Shown: positions 39,096 through 49,067 of the stretch, in pieces
Layout: each line of letters opens with the position of its first letter
Numbering within the stretch: position 1 is the stretch's first letter
Notes under the pieces: generated by a model
What the model was told of the DNA's origin: nothing
The model's database searches: none
Seen by the model: only the letters and a program-made list of their open reading frames with translations
Made by a program: the position numbers and the translations under genes
Assembly (NCBI RefSeq): GCF_002920895.1
Contig: NZ_PQVG01000001.1
Location: 310,001-374,000 of the forward strand
DNA: 64,000 nucleotides
Origin: Flavobacterium alvei
GTDB taxonomy: Bacteria; Bacteroidota; Bacteroidia; Flavobacteriales; Flavobacteriaceae
Direction of reading: 5' to 3'

Positions 39096-40460
39096 ATGAA
39101 AAATTTATTCGACGATTTCGATCCAGTTTCTTCCAAACAATGGAAACAAAAAATCCAGTTCGAACTCAATGGTGCCGATTACAACCAAACTTTAATCTGG
39201 AATTCTCCCGAAGACATCAAAGTAAAACCTTTTTATCACAGTGACGATTACAATCCAACTTCGGGCATAAATACAAAAGCAACGCAGTTCCTAATTTGCC
39301 AAAATATCTTCGTACACGATCTTGCAAAATCAAATGCTAGAGCTATTGACAGCATCAATCGTGGTGCCGAAAGTATTCGATTTACCATCGAAGACGAAAA
39401 AATAGAGGTAGCAAAACTATTGCAGCATCTTCCATTAGATACAATCACAATTTATTTTAACCTTAGTTTTGTTTCCATCCCTTTTATTAAGAAAATTGAA
39501 GCTGTAGCCAAAGAAAATAAGGCAAAAATATACTGCAACATCGACCCTATTGGGCAATTAGCCAAAGAAGGAAATTGGTTTGAAACCAAAGAAAAAAACA
39601 ATTTCGAGACCTTAAATCTACTTTCAGAATCCATTTCAAATATTTCATTACTTAGCATTGACGGAGGTTTATACCAAAATGCAGGAGCCAATATGGTGCA
39701 ACAAATTGCCTATAGTTTAGCTCACGCCAATGAATATTTCAACCAAATAAAAACTATAAATCAACCTATAGTTTTTCAGATTTCAGTTGGAACTAACTAC
39801 TTTTTCGAAATTGCAAAACTCAGAGCCTTGCGGTTGCTTTTCAATTTGATTGCCAAAGAATACAACCACAAATTTGATTGTCACATACTAGTTTCACCCA
39901 CAAAACGCAACAAAACAATCTATGATTACAACGTTAATATGTTGCGAACCACAACCGAATGTATGAGTGCAATTTTGGGTGGTGCCGATGCCATTGCCAA
40001 TTTACCTTATGACGCCTTGTTTCACAAAGACAACGAATTTGGCAACAGAATAGCCCGAAATCAAGTATTAGTGCTCAAACACGAAAGCCATTTTGACAAA
40101 GTCAACAATCCAGCCGATGGAAGTTATTACATAGAAAGTCTTACCACACAATTAGCCGAAAAAGCTTTAACTTTATTCAAAGCTATTGAAGCCAATGGCG
40201 GTTTTATCAAACAACTTAACGAAGGAATTATCAAAAGAAAAATACAAGAAAGTGCCGATAAAGAACAGGAATTATTTGATTCTGGAAAAGAAACCTTAGT
40301 TGGAACCAACAAATATCCCAACAAAAAAGACCGAATGAAGGACGATTTAGAATTGTTTCCATTCGTGAAAATAAAACCTCGAAAAACATTGATTTCACCC
40401 ATAATCGAAAAACGATTGGCGGAAAAAATGGAACAAGAACGACTCAAAGAAGAAATATAA
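39096..40460 (+). CDS. mutA: Methylmalonyl-CoA mutase small subunit
   Basis: 454 residues. It resembles the large subunit's barrel but lacks the B12-binding domain. NLFDDFDPVSSKQWKQKIQFELNGADYNQTLIWNSPEDIKVKPFY is the usual flavobacterial start, and GGADAIANLPYDALF, ARNQVLVLKHESHF and DGSYYIESLT mark the mutase fold. With MutB it isomerises methylmalonyl-CoA and succinyl-CoA in propionate metabolism. It is non-catalytic in the heterodimeric enzyme. The unknown 151-aa gene starts 7 bp after it, then mutB. Confidence 0.93.
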   Translation: MKNLFDDFDPVSSKQWKQKIQFELNGADYNQTLIWNSPEDIKVKPFYHSDDYNPTSGINTKATQFLICQNIFVHDLAKSNARAIDSINRGAESIRFTIEDEKIEVAKLLQHLPLDTITIYFNLSFVSIPFIKKIEAVAKENKAKIYCNIDPIGQLAKEGNWFETKEKNNFETLNLLSESISNISLLSIDGGLYQNAGANMVQQIAYSLAHANEYFNQIKTINQPIVFQISVGTNYFFEIAKLRALRLLFNLIAKEYNHKFDCHILVSPTKRNKTIYDYNVNMLRTTTECMSAILGGADAIANLPYDALFHKDNEFGNRIARNQVLVLKHESHFDKVNNPADGSYYIESLTTQLAEKALTLFKAIEANGGFIKQLNEGIIKRKIQESADKEQELFDSGKETLVGTNKYPNKKDRMKDDLELFPFVKIKPRKTLISPIIEKRLAEKMEQERLKEEI

Positions 40461-40467
40461 AAACAAC

Positions 40468-40923
40468 ATGAAAAACATACTCTATACATTAGCCCTACTC
40501 CTTTCTCTAACCGTTTTTTCTCAGCAAAAAACGATAGAAATAACCAATATGGAGTCCAGAAAAACAGTTGTTTTTAAAGAAAACCAACGCGTCAAAATCA
40601 GAACATTAGACCTCAAAAAATGGGTGGGTAATCTTAAATTTTCAGACAGTCTCCATATTATTGTAAACAATCATAAACTTGCAATTGACAGCCTTCAAAG
40701 CATAAAAAACCAGCCCAAAGTACTGGGAACAGTCAAAACCGTTGTCTTAATTTCAGGACTAGCAATTGTAGGCACTTCTCTAATTGCGGCATCAGGCGGA
40801 AGTGAATCTGCATTACTAATTTTTATGATTGGTTCTGGCACAACCATTAGCGCTGGAATTATGGAAGGCCTCAATAAGAACTACACCAAAAGAAAATGGA
40901 CGTATAAAGTTGTTGAAAAATGA
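40468..40923 (+). CDS. Small exported membrane protein of unknown function between mutA and mutB
   Basis: 151 residues. A signal peptide ([19 protein letters not shown]) is followed by about 65 polar residues (including [19 protein letters not shown]) and then two hydrophobic segments ([21 protein letters not shown] and [18 protein letters not shown]), and a basic tail. I do not recognise a family. It begins 7 bp after mutA and its TGA overlaps the mutB ATG (ATGA), so it is firmly inside the mutase operon. It could be an accessory envelope protein merely co-transcribed there; nothing links it to the enzyme chemically. Confidence 0.7.
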   Translation: MKNILYTLALLLSLTVFSQQKTIEITNMESRKTVVFKENQRVKIRTLDLKKWVGNLKFSDSLHIIVNNHKLAIDSLQSIKNQPKVLGTVKTVVLISGLAIVGTSLIAASGGSESALLIFMIGSGTTISAGIMEGLNKNYTKRKWTYKVVEK

Positions 40924-43049
40924 CACGTAAAAACCTTCAACATATAACACTAAAGTCAGAAGTTAGAAGTCAGAAGTCAGAAGTTTCAAGAAAAGAAAAC
41001 TTCCTAACATCCGAAGGTATTGAACTAAAACCAACCTATTCTGAAAAAGACATCGAAAACCTCGAACATCTAGATTTTGGAGCGGGTTTTTCACCCAATT
41101 TACGAGGTCCATACGCCACGATGTATGTTCAACGTCCCTGGACCATTCGGCAATATGCAGGTTTTTCAACAGCCCAAGAAAGCAATGCTTTTTATCGTAG
41201 AAACTTGGCTGCAGGACAAAAAGGGCTTTCTATAGCCTTTGATTTACCCACCCATCGAGGTTATGATTCTGACCACGAACGCGTGGTAGGCGATGTTGGA
41301 AAAGCGGGTGTTGCCATCGATTCGGTCGAAGATATGAAACTATTATTTGACCAAATTTCACTAGACGAAATGTCCGTTTCTATGACGATGAACGGAGCCG
41401 TTTTGCCTATTATGGCTTTTTATATCGTCGCTGCCGAAGAACAGGGAGTCAACCCAGAACAACTTTCGGGAACCATCCAGAATGACATTCTAAAAGAGTT
41501 TATGGTGCGAAATACCTACATCTATCCACCAACACCTTCGATGAAAATTATTGCCGATATATTTGAATTCACTAGCAAGAAAATGCCCAAATTCAATTCA
41601 ATTTCCATCTCTGGCTATCATATGCAAGAAGCTGGAGCCACTGCTGATATTGAGTTGGCCTACACATTAGCCGATGGTTTAGAATACATTCGAACAGGGT
41701 TAGCTGCTGGAATGAAAATCGATGATTTTGCACCTCGCCTTTCCTTTTTCTGGGCTATCGGGATGAACCATTTTATGGAAATTGCCAAAATGAGAGCTGG
41801 ACGAATGATTTGGGCAAAAATAGTCAAACAATTCAACCCTAAAGACGAAAAATCTCTAGCCTTGAGAACCCATTGCCAAACTTCAGGTTGGAGTTTGACT
41901 ATGCAAGACCCCTTTAACAATGTAGCTCGAACCACTATCGAAGCTGCCGCTGCCGCTTTTGGCGGAACCCAATCTTTGCACACCAATGCCTTGGACGAAG
42001 CCATCGCTTTGCCAACCGATTTCTCGGCCAGAATTGCCCGAAATACCCAAATTTATTTGCAGGAAGAAACCAAAATTACCAAAACAGTCGATCCTTGGGC
42101 AGGCAGTTTTTATGTTGAAAGCCTAACGAACGAAATTGCTCAAAACGCTTGGAAACTAATCGAAGAAATAGAAGAATTGGGCGGAATGACCAAAGCTATT
42201 GAATCGGGTATTCCTAAATTGCGCATCGAAGAAGCCGCAGCCAAAAAACAAGCGCGAATTGATAGCAATCAAGACCTAATTGTAGGTATCAACAAATACC
42301 GCTTGAAAAAAGAAGACCCACTGCAAATTCTGGATGTCGATAACCAAATGGTGCGCCAACAGCAAATCGAACAATTAGAAAAAATTAAATCCAGACGCAA
42401 TACCGAAAAAGTACAACTTTCGCTCAAAAAACTAACCCTTTGTGCTCAAACTGGAGAAGGTAATTTACTAGAAATCGCTATCGAAGCAGCGCGAAATCGA
42501 GCCACTTTAGGCGAAATTAGCGATGCCTTAGAAACAGTTTTCGGAAGATACAAAGCACAAATTAAATCCTTTAGTGGCGTGTATAGCAAAGAAATAAAAG
42601 AAGACAAAAGCTTTGAGAAAGCCAAACAACTGGCCGACGAATTTGCCCAAAAAGAAGGCCGTCGCCCAAGAATTATGATTGCCAAAATGGGGCAAGACGG
42701 ACACGACCGAGGCGCAAAAGTAGTCGCCACAGGCTATGCCGATTTAGGCTTTGATGTCGATATAGGCCCCTTGTTTCAAACCCCAGCCGAAGCCGCCAAA
42801 CAAGCTGTAGAAAATGATGTGCATATCCTTGGCGTTTCCTCTCTTGCGGCAGGTCACAAAACATTAGTACCGCAAGTTATCGATGAACTCAAAAAATACG
42901 GTCGCCAAGACATTATGGTAATTGTAGGCGGTGTAATCCCTACTCAAGATTATCAATTTCTGTTTGATGCTGGAGCAGTTGCCGTATTTGGACCTGGAAC
43001 CAAAATAAGTGAGAGCGCAATTAAAATGTTGGAGATATTATTAATCTAA
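40920..43049 (+). CDS. mutB: Methylmalonyl-CoA mutase large subunit
   Basis: 709 residues. The TIM-barrel part opens with [43 protein letters not shown] and the substrate-channel sequences typical of this subunit. The C-terminal cobalamin domain (about 580-705) has DGHDRGAKV with the cobalt-ligating His595, then [10 protein letters not shown] and VGGVIP. With MutA and adenosylcobalamin it interconverts (R)-methylmalonyl-CoA and succinyl-CoA. Residues about 12-23 ([11 protein letters not shown]) are encoded by a heptanucleotide repeat and are unlike normal enzyme sequence. The family core starts only around [16 protein letters not shown]. The start overlaps the preceding small gene by 4 bp. 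Confidence 0.95.
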   Translation: MTRKNLQHITLKSEVRSQKSEVSRKENFLTSEGIELKPTYSEKDIENLEHLDFGAGFSPNLRGPYATMYVQRPWTIRQYAGFSTAQESNAFYRRNLAAGQKGLSIAFDLPTHRGYDSDHERVVGDVGKAGVAIDSVEDMKLLFDQISLDEMSVSMTMNGAVLPIMAFYIVAAEEQGVNPEQLSGTIQNDILKEFMVRNTYIYPPTPSMKIIADIFEFTSKKMPKFNSISISGYHMQEAGATADIELAYTLADGLEYIRTGLAAGMKIDDFAPRLSFFWAIGMNHFMEIAKMRAGRMIWAKIVKQFNPKDEKSLALRTHCQTSGWSLTMQDPFNNVARTTIEAAAAAFGGTQSLHTNALDEAIALPTDFSARIARNTQIYLQEETKITKTVDPWAGSFYVESLTNEIAQNAWKLIEEIEELGGMTKAIESGIPKLRIEEAAAKKQARIDSNQDLIVGINKYRLKKEDPLQILDVDNQMVRQQQIEQLEKIKSRRNTEKVQLSLKKLTLCAQTGEGNLLEIAIEAARNRATLGEISDALETVFGRYKAQIKSFSGVYSKEIKEDKSFEKAKQLADEFAQKEGRRPRIMIAKMGQDGHDRGAKVVATGYADLGFDVDIGPLFQTPAEAAKQAVENDVHILGVSSLAAGHKTLVPQVIDELKKYGRQDIMVIVGGVIPTQDYQFLFDAGAVAVFGPGTKISESAIKMLEILLI
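40953..40984 (+). repeat. Heptanucleotide tandem repeat inside mutB
   Basis: Four AAGTCAG units (the second is AAGTTAG) at 40953-40980 plus a partial fifth. The unit length is not a multiple of three, so a gain or loss of one copy would frameshift mutB near its start. Confidence 0.85.
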
Positions 43050-43054
43050 AGATT

Positions 43055-43087
43055 AAACTTCAAAGACTTTAAAAACCTTTGAGGTTT
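43055..43087 (+). terminator. Weak hairpin after mutB
   Basis: AAACTTCAAAG (43055-43065) pairs with CTTTGAGGTTT (43077-43087), 11 pairs with one G-U. No T-tract follows, so it may be a flavobacterial intergenic repeat rather than a terminator. Confidence 0.4.
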
Positions 43088-43104
43088 AAATACAAACACA
43101 AAAT

Positions 43105-44232
43105 ATGTCCAAACTCCCCAACGTAACCACCAGCATTTTTGCCACAATGTCTAAAATGGCAACAGAAAACAATGCGATAAATTTGGCTCAAGGATTTCCA
43201 AATTTTGAAGTAGATGATAAACTGGCTCAAATTGTAGCAGCATTGGCCCAAAAAGAGGTTCATCAATATTTGCCAATTGCCGGTTATCCGCCTCTTTTAG
43301 CCAAAATCGCTAAACTAATATTTGATTCTTATCAGCGAAAAGTCTTGCCTGAAACCGAAATTCTAGTTACATCTGGAGCCACTCAAGCGCTTTTTACAAC
43401 AATTTTGGCATTAATAAAAAAGGACGATGAAGTGATCATTCTTGATCCAAGTTTCGATAATTACGAAGCACCTACTTTATTGTGCAATGCCAAAACGATT
43501 CGGGTGGAATTGAATGACGATTATTCGCCAAATTGGGAGCGAATTGAAAAAGCAATTACACCCAAGACCCGAATGTTAATCATCAATAGCCCACACAATC
43601 CAACTGGGAAAATTTGGAAAGAAAATGATTTTCAATCTTTAGAAAATCTATTCGAAAAATATCCAAACCTATTATTGTTATCTGATGAAGTCTATGAATT
43701 CATTTCATTTGAACAAAAACACAGTTCCATACATTCAAGAAAAAAAATAGCAAACAGGAGTATTATTGTTTCCTCTTTTGGAAAATCTTTCCATATTACG
43801 GGCTGGAGAATTGGCTATCTGGTAGCACCAGAATACTTAACAAAGGAAATTAAAAAAGTACATCAATACTTAGTCTTTTGTGTAAATAGTCTTGCCCAAG
43901 CGGCAATAAGCGACTATCTAGAAGTGGCCGATGTAACAAAACTGGGGAACTTCTACCAAGAAAAACGAGACCATTTTAGAGCATTACTCCAAAACAGTAG
44001 ATTTGAACTGTTGCCCTGCGAAGGAACCTATTTCCAAGTGGTGTCTTATGCTTCCATTTCAAATGAAAATGATGTAGATTTTTGCAAGAGATTAATTACT
44101 GAATATGGTGTTGCAGCCATTCCTATTTCAGCTTTTTATGCCGACGGAAAAGACCAAAAGCTCATTCGGTTTTGCTTTGCCAAAGACAATAAAACATTGG
44201 AAGAAGCGGCAAAAAGATTGTGCAAAGTGTGA
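43105..44232 (+). CDS. PLP-dependent aminotransferase, class I/II (methionine aminotransferase-like)
   Basis: 375 residues of the fold-type I family. NLAQGFPNFE near the start, SGATQALFTTILAL, INSPHNPTGKIW, LLSDEVYEF and SSFGKSFHITGWRIGY are visible. Lys227 in the last motif is the Schiff-base lysine and Asp/Tyr in DEVYE contact PLP. The opening motif and length resemble YbdL/methionine-oxo-acid aminotransferase and kynurenine aminotransferase-like enzymes. A role in methionine salvage or aromatic amino acid transamination is plausible but not certain. It lies 55 bp after mutB. Confidence 0.88.
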   Translation: MSKLPNVTTSIFATMSKMATENNAINLAQGFPNFEVDDKLAQIVAALAQKEVHQYLPIAGYPPLLAKIAKLIFDSYQRKVLPETEILVTSGATQALFTTILALIKKDDEVIILDPSFDNYEAPTLLCNAKTIRVELNDDYSPNWERIEKAITPKTRMLIINSPHNPTGKIWKENDFQSLENLFEKYPNLLLLSDEVYEFISFEQKHSSIHSRKKIANRSIIVSSFGKSFHITGWRIGYLVAPEYLTKEIKKVHQYLVFCVNSLAQAAISDYLEVADVTKLGNFYQEKRDHFRALLQNSRFELLPCEGTYFQVVSYASISNENDVDFCKRLITEYGVAAIPISAFYADGKDQKLIRFCFAKDNKTLEEAAKRLCKV

Positions 44233-44304
44233 TGCTAAACCAGTCAGGTTATAGAAACAAGTCAGGTTTAATTCCTTATATTTACATTACTAAAAAATAA
44301 AACT

Positions 44305-45186
44305 ATGGATTTCTCAGCAAAAATGCTTCGTGACGATGCTCTAAAAGGAAAAGTGATTGTAGTAACGGGTGGCGGAAGCGGATTAGGCAAAGCCATGACC
44401 CGCTATTTTATGGAATTGGGAGCCAAAGTAGCCATCAGTTCACGTGATTTAGAAAAACTGCAAAACACAGCCAAGGAATTGGAAACTGAAACTGGTGGAA
44501 CTTGTCTTGCTGTGCAATGTGATGTTCGTCATTATGAAGAAGTCGAAAATATGCTGGAAGAAGTCTTGAAAACGTATGGAAAAATAGATGTATTACTCAA
44601 CAATGCCGCGGGAAATTTCATTTCACCAACCGAAAGATTATCGGCCAACGCTTTTGACACCGTGATTGACATTGTTTTGAAAGGGTCTAAAAACTGCACT
44701 CTTGCTTTCGGAAAACATTGGATTGACTCCAAACAAACCCACGCAACTATATTAAATATTGTGACCACTTATGCTTTTACAGGTTCGGCTTATGTCGTTC
44801 CAAGTGCTGCAGCAAAAGCTGGTGTTTTGGCTATGACTCGAAGTCTTGCTGTAGAATGGGCGAAATATGGCATCCGAACCAATGCCATTGCTCCAGGCCC
44901 TTTTCCAACTAAAGGTGCTTGGGATAGATTGTTACCTGGCGACTTGGCAGAAAAATTTGATATGGCTAAAAAAGTACCTTTGAAACGAGTGGGTAATCAT
45001 CAGGAATTAGCGAACCTAGCAGCTTATTTAGTTTCTGATTTCTCAGCTTACATTAATGGCGAAGTGATAGTGATTGATGGTGGCGAATGGCTAAAAGGTG
45101 CTGGTGAATTCAATATTCTCGAAGCCATTCCCGAAGAACTTTGGGATCAATTGGAAATGATGATTAAGGCCAAGAAACGAAGTTAG
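44305..45186 (+). CDS. Short-chain dehydrogenase/reductase, 2,4-dienoyl-CoA reductase-like
   Basis: 293 residues. The Rossmann motif TGGGSGLG (about 21-28) and NNAAGNF (about 98-104) are present. The latter is the version typical of 2,4-dienoyl-CoA reductases (DECR), as is the ending DGGEWL. The usual SDR Tyr-x-x-x-Lys is replaced by a SAAAKAG segment, also as in DECR-type enzymes, where the catalytic Tyr lies elsewhere. NADPH-dependent reduction in unsaturated fatty-acid beta-oxidation is inferred. It ends next to a terminator that lies inside the end of the opposing glycan gene. Confidence 0.85.
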   Translation: MDFSAKMLRDDALKGKVIVVTGGGSGLGKAMTRYFMELGAKVAISSRDLEKLQNTAKELETETGGTCLAVQCDVRHYEEVENMLEEVLKTYGKIDVLLNNAAGNFISPTERLSANAFDTVIDIVLKGSKNCTLAFGKHWIDSKQTHATILNIVTTYAFTGSAYVVPSAAAKAGVLAMTRSLAVEWAKYGIRTNAIAPGPFPTKGAWDRLLPGDLAEKFDMAKKVPLKRVGNHQELANLAAYLVSDFSAYINGEVIVIDGGEWLKGAGEFNILEAIPEELWDQLEMMIKAKKRS

Positions 45187-45204
45187 CAGTGTTCGGTTTT
45201 CAGT

Positions 45205-45244
45205 ACTCCTAAATCTGGGAAAATCATTCAACTTGGGAGTTTTT
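45205..45244 (+). terminator. Terminator after the SDR gene, overlapping the convergent CDS
   Basis: ACTCCTAA (45205-45212) pairs with TTGGGAGT (45233-45240), with one G-U, followed by TTTT. The right arm lies within the last codons of the membrane-protein gene on the other strand. Confidence 0.6.
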
Positions 45245-46513
45245 ACTTGACGTATTTCCATTAAAATAATAGTTCAAATAATACCCAAACAAGAACACCA
45301 TTACGGGACGCACCGGAAACATATAACGCTGCTCGGAATGAAAGATAAAAACATACACTAAAGACCAGCCCCAAAACAATAGAAAAGGCATCATTAATTG
45401 GTACTTTTTTTGTTTGTTCATAACCACAATCGCTGCGATAGAAAAGAAAATTAAGAGATAATTAATGGCGTTGATGTAAATGTGAATGCTCCATTTTACA
45501 AAATTACTCTTATTGTATTTCATTATGGGCGAAATGACAAAAGTCTGAGATTGAAAGAATTTCAAGCTGTACTGCCTCAAAGTCAATCCCGGATTTTGAA
45601 TAATATCATTGGTTACCCACTTGATGTAATAATCTGTTTTATCAAAATGATTGACCCGACAAATAGAATCCAACTCATCCCTCTTTGCCAAGTTATGGAG
45701 GTAATCGGAAGTAGCAAACTCTTTTTGCCCGTCTTGCGGCAACCAATTGAAAGGATTATCTCTTAATTCATAACGAGACCAAAGAAGATGCCTTCTGAAA
45801 ATATCTTTTTTGAAAGCGCCATCGGTATTATTGATTTTTTTTTCGACCAAAGCCAAAAAGAGCAACATTAACCCTAGTGACGAAATAAAAATTACTTTGT
45901 TTTTCCATTCTGATTTTATGGTCAAAAAATACAAAGTAAACAATACTAAAAACGGTAATAAATTGGGTCTAGTACCAGAGACGATTACCAAAGAAAAAGA
46001 AAGCATCAAATAATATTTAACCGCATTCGAATTAGCTATAATTTTTAACCAAGCATAAATAAAGAGTGAAACTCCCAAAAAAGCAGCACTTTCAGCCAGA
46101 ATTCCCATGGCATAATAAACATGTATCGGAAACAAATTTAAAACGATGATAGTCCAAAACTTAGTTCGGGTAGGAAACGACATTAGGTCAAAAGAAGCAA
46201 ATATATATTGGATTGCCCAACAAGTAATAATCGAATTATAAGCAACTCCCAAAAGATAAAATAGAGTATCATTATGAAAAACATACCCCAAAGAATAAGG
46301 CACCAAATAATAAAACAACGTAAACAATCCTTTGTCAATACGTACAGTTCCTTGAAATCCGTTTAATATGTATTGGATTAGTTGAATGGTTCCTTCGTGG
46401 TATTCTCCATCGCCAAAAGGTTTGGGTTTAAAAGGTAAAAAATAAAACACCACACACACTAAGGCAGTAATTAAAACAGGATATTTAGCAACAAAATCAA
46501 TTACTCTTTTCAT
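45224..46513 (-). CDS. Polytopic membrane protein, candidate GT-C glycosyltransferase
   Basis: 429 residues from the ATG at 46513; an in-frame TTG at 46525 would add four residues and overlap the previous stop. About ten to twelve transmembrane helices are visible. The first loop contains acidic FGDGEYHEG (about residues 33-41), where GT-C enzymes carry a catalytic or metal-binding acid. A larger non-membrane loop follows mid-protein (about 230-305). GT-C transferases use lipid-linked sugars on the outer face of the inner membrane; a polysaccharide polymerase (Wzy-like) is the main alternative. It is the last gene of the 13-gene glycan operon. Family assignment is tentative. Confidence 0.65.
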   Translation of the reverse strand: MKRVIDFVAKYPVLITALVCVVFYFLPFKPKPFGDGEYHEGTIQLIQYILNGFQGTVRIDKGLFTLFYYLVPYSLGYVFHNDTLFYLLGVAYNSIITCWAIQYIFASFDLMSFPTRTKFWTIIVLNLFPIHVYYAMGILAESAAFLGVSLFIYAWLKIIANSNAVKYYLMLSFSLVIVSGTRPNLLPFLVLFTLYFLTIKSEWKNKVIFISSLGLMLLFLALVEKKINNTDGAFKKDIFRRHLLWSRYELRDNPFNWLPQDGQKEFATSDYLHNLAKRDELDSICRVNHFDKTDYYIKWVTNDIIQNPGLTLRQYSLKFFQSQTFVISPIMKYNKSNFVKWSIHIYINAINYLLIFFSIAAIVVMNKQKKYQLMMPFLLFWGWSLVYVFIFHSEQRYMFPVRPVMVFLFGYYLNYYFNGNTSSKNSQVE

Positions 46514-46521
46514 AATGAAAT

Positions 46522-47523
46522 TCAATTCTTTATTTTAGGTTTACTTACCCACAAACTCCACCAACCTATCATTCTCCCCATTGTTTCGGTAAAAGCTTCC
46601 TTCTTTTTGGCGGTGGTAAATGTATTAGAAAATCGTATCAAAGTCAACAATATCGTGATGGAATGCCATTTCAGTTTTGCTTTTAAAGAGGGGGTTGGAT
46701 TCTTAACCCTCCAAACATACCAGCCATTTCTAACCACCATTTTACCATATTTATACTGATTAGGTCTTCCCGAAGGATGATGAAAATGACTCAATTGGGC
46801 TTTGGTATTGATGGCATTTTTTCCAAATTGCAAAGCTCGGATACTAAAATCGGCATCTTCATACAAGCCATAGCCTTCAAAATAGGATGAAAATCTAATA
46901 GTATCTAGAACCTTTTTTCGAAAAGAAAAAGACATTCCAATCAACAAATCTACCTCATAGGTTTTTCCATTCAAGGGAAATCCACAAGTTCGACCATGAG
47001 AATAATCAGGCATTCGCCCTGGTCCTAAATTTGATTGCAATCCTAAATAATTCCGAACCACATTGCGCTGCCCTTCTTTGTAAACAAATCCATCTAATGG
47101 ATAATAGCGGTTTGGATTGTATGTTTTATTCGGCTCTGCCAATTGCCAACCGTTTTCATTGATGGCGACTCCAGCCACACCCGAAATAGTTGGATTTCCT
47201 TCAAAGGTTTGAATTAATTCCTTGAAATAATCCGCTTCTAAAATCGTATCATCATCCAAAAAAGCAATGACTTCCATTGAGCTTCCCGCTTTTTGAACTC
47301 CAAAATTTCTTTGTCTAGTCAAACCTCTATATTCTGGTGGAACAGCAAAATAATGCAAATTCTGAAATTGATTTTCTTTTAAAGCCAATTCTGTTTCTTG
47401 ATTGGTCGAACCATCGATAATCAGGATTTCGTCAGGATATAAAGTTTGCCCCTGAACCGATTGCAGCAATTGCAACACCGATTGAGGACGCATATAAGTG
47501 CAAATGATGAGACTAAATTTCAT
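46522..47523 (-). CDS. GT2 family glycosyltransferase (333 aa)
   Basis: 333 residues with a GT-A fold. FSLIICTYMRPQSVLQLLQSV is the nucleotide-binding start, DEILIIDGSTN the usual second motif, and AFLDDDTIL the metal-binding DDD (about 98-100). Further on, GYGLYEDADFSIRA supplies the ED acceptor-site motif. An inverting nucleotide-sugar transferase acting in the cytoplasm on a lipid-linked glycan is expected. It overlaps the preceding GT2 gene by 11 bp. The sugar transferred cannot be read from the sequence. Confidence 0.9.
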   Translation of the reverse strand: MKFSLIICTYMRPQSVLQLLQSVQGQTLYPDEILIIDGSTNQETELALKENQFQNLHYFAVPPEYRGLTRQRNFGVQKAGSSMEVIAFLDDDTILEADYFKELIQTFEGNPTISGVAGVAINENGWQLAEPNKTYNPNRYYPLDGFVYKEGQRNVVRNYLGLQSNLGPGRMPDYSHGRTCGFPLNGKTYEVDLLIGMSFSFRKKVLDTIRFSSYFEGYGLYEDADFSIRALQFGKNAINTKAQLSHFHHPSGRPNQYKYGKMVVRNGWYVWRVKNPTPSLKAKLKWHSITILLTLIRFSNTFTTAKKKEAFTETMGRMIGWWSLWVSKPKIKN

Positions 47524-49060
47524 TTTGTTTCCTTAATTCGTTAGCCCAAAACACACTTCTGTCCCATTGTTTTTGAAAATGAGCGAAATATTTAAATGGA
47601 TTTTTTATCGATTGCAATCTATAATACTTAAAAAACAAGGTGGTTTTATAACTATTTCTTTGGGCTGCCGAATGATGCAAAAGTTGATACAGCATTATCG
47701 TCGGAGAGGGCTTCGGTTGAATCTTGTCGTTTTGCCATTGCAAGACAGGTTTCGTTCTAAAACCGCCCATTGGTGCTTTCAAATGCAGGATTTCGGGGTG
47801 GGGTAAATACAAAACATCACAGCCTTTATTACGCAATTGCATTCCAAAATCGCCGTCTTCGCCAAAACCAAACTCATATCCCATATTGAATTCACAGTCT
47901 TTTAAACTATCCTTAGCCACAAAACTACAACCTGATCCAAAAGTAATCCATTGAAAAACAGTGGTAAAACTTTGTTTTTGCCCTTTTAGAAGACAACTAA
48001 ACGAAACCGCTTTTACACCACTTTTGTTTATTTGCTCGAAAGCTTTTTCAAAAAAATCGGCACCAAATCGGATATCGTCGTCTGCCAAGAAAACCCATTC
48101 ACTTTGGGTTTGATTCAATGCCAAATTCCTAGCATTGCAAGCCCCAGCTTGATGTGTAAAAATATGCTGGATTTGAAATGGCCATTCTTCATTAGTTAAA
48201 TAATCCAATTCTGATTCACTTCCCTCTTTCGGATTTTGTTCTACAATGATAATGGTGTTAGGCAACAAAGTTTGCTTTGAAAAATCTTTTAATACATCGT
48301 ATAAATAATCTTTTCTACCAATTGTTGGAATAATAACATCTACTGTGGCTTTATCAATTACCTTTCTTGAGGATTGCACTATAATGTCATCCAAATCGAT
48401 AGTTGTTTTGATTCTATTTCTATAAAAAAAAGAGGAAATAAATGGCAAAAGAGGAAATTTTCGTTCATACAAAAATAAATTCAACAGCAACAGAAAAACC
48501 CATTGTGTTTTGTAATGTTGTTTTACGAAACGAAAAAGTGTGAATGCACTTGCTTTTGGTAAAGTGGTTGCTACTTTTTGTTTTAAAAGTTTGGGTTCCG
48601 AATAGCACAATAACCCTTTGGGCATAGCTAATTTTGCCAAAGAACAAAGAAAATAATCGAAATTTTTATCGAAAGTAACTTTATACTTCACCGCTAATAA
48701 TACAGTTGAATGTATTCCCCCAACGGCACTACTCATTTGCCAAGTCCCAAAAGAAACATCGCTATTAATCCCCGCAAAATGAGACGTATCGATATAGCCA
48801 ATGGTCGCATTCAAGTAAGGAATTTTGGATGGATTATAGGAAAGTAATAATTTCTTGTGATGAAATAATTGTTCTATTTCAGAAATATTGAGCTGTCCTT
48901 TCAGACTTTGATGACACCAAATAAGAATTTCATCGGGGTAAGCTTCTGCAACTTGAATAAGAACCTCAACTATCGAATTCCCTTTAGCCTTATCAACGCT
49001 AAAGGCGCTGACATTAGCCAATTCAATAATATTCTTAGTGTTATGATATGCAATTATCAT
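47513..49060 (-). CDS. GT2 glycosyltransferase with an extra N-terminal domain (515 aa)
   Basis: The GT2 domain occupies about residues 235-480: VDVIIPTIGRKDYLYDVLKDFSKQ, AGACNARNLAL, VFLADDDIRFG (DDD) and GFGEDGDFGMQL (ED). The first 230 residues have no GT2 motif I recognise. They include SYNPSKIPYLNATIGYIDTSHFAG and a hydrophobic stretch (TQWVFLLLLNLFLYE, about 185-200) that may touch the membrane. GT2 enzymes are usually 250-350 residues, so this is a fusion with an unknown module. It overlaps the next GT2 gene by 11 bp and follows the FkbM gene by 7 bp. It probably adds a sugar to the sialylated surface glycan. Confidence 0.85.
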   Translation of the reverse strand: MIIAYHNTKNIIELANVSAFSVDKAKGNSIVEVLIQVAEAYPDEILIWCHQSLKGQLNISEIEQLFHHKKLLLSYNPSKIPYLNATIGYIDTSHFAGINSDVSFGTWQMSSAVGGIHSTVLLAVKYKVTFDKNFDYFLCSLAKLAMPKGLLCYSEPKLLKQKVATTLPKASAFTLFRFVKQHYKTQWVFLLLLNLFLYERKFPLLPFISSFFYRNRIKTTIDLDDIIVQSSRKVIDKATVDVIIPTIGRKDYLYDVLKDFSKQTLLPNTIIIVEQNPKEGSESELDYLTNEEWPFQIQHIFTHQAGACNARNLALNQTQSEWVFLADDDIRFGADFFEKAFEQINKSGVKAVSFSCLLKGQKQSFTTVFQWITFGSGCSFVAKDSLKDCEFNMGYEFGFGEDGDFGMQLRNKGCDVLYLPHPEILHLKAPMGGFRTKPVLQWQNDKIQPKPSPTIMLYQLLHHSAAQRNSYKTTLFFKYYRLQSIKNPFKYFAHFQKQWDRSVFWANELRKQNEI

Positions 49061-49067
49061 TTTCCTA

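Noticed and set aside
44305..45186. SDR gene as an inactive enzyme because the usual Tyr-x-x-x-Lys is missing
   Set aside because: Dienoyl-CoA-reductase-type SDRs normally lack the classical spacing in this segment, so loss of activity is not indicated.
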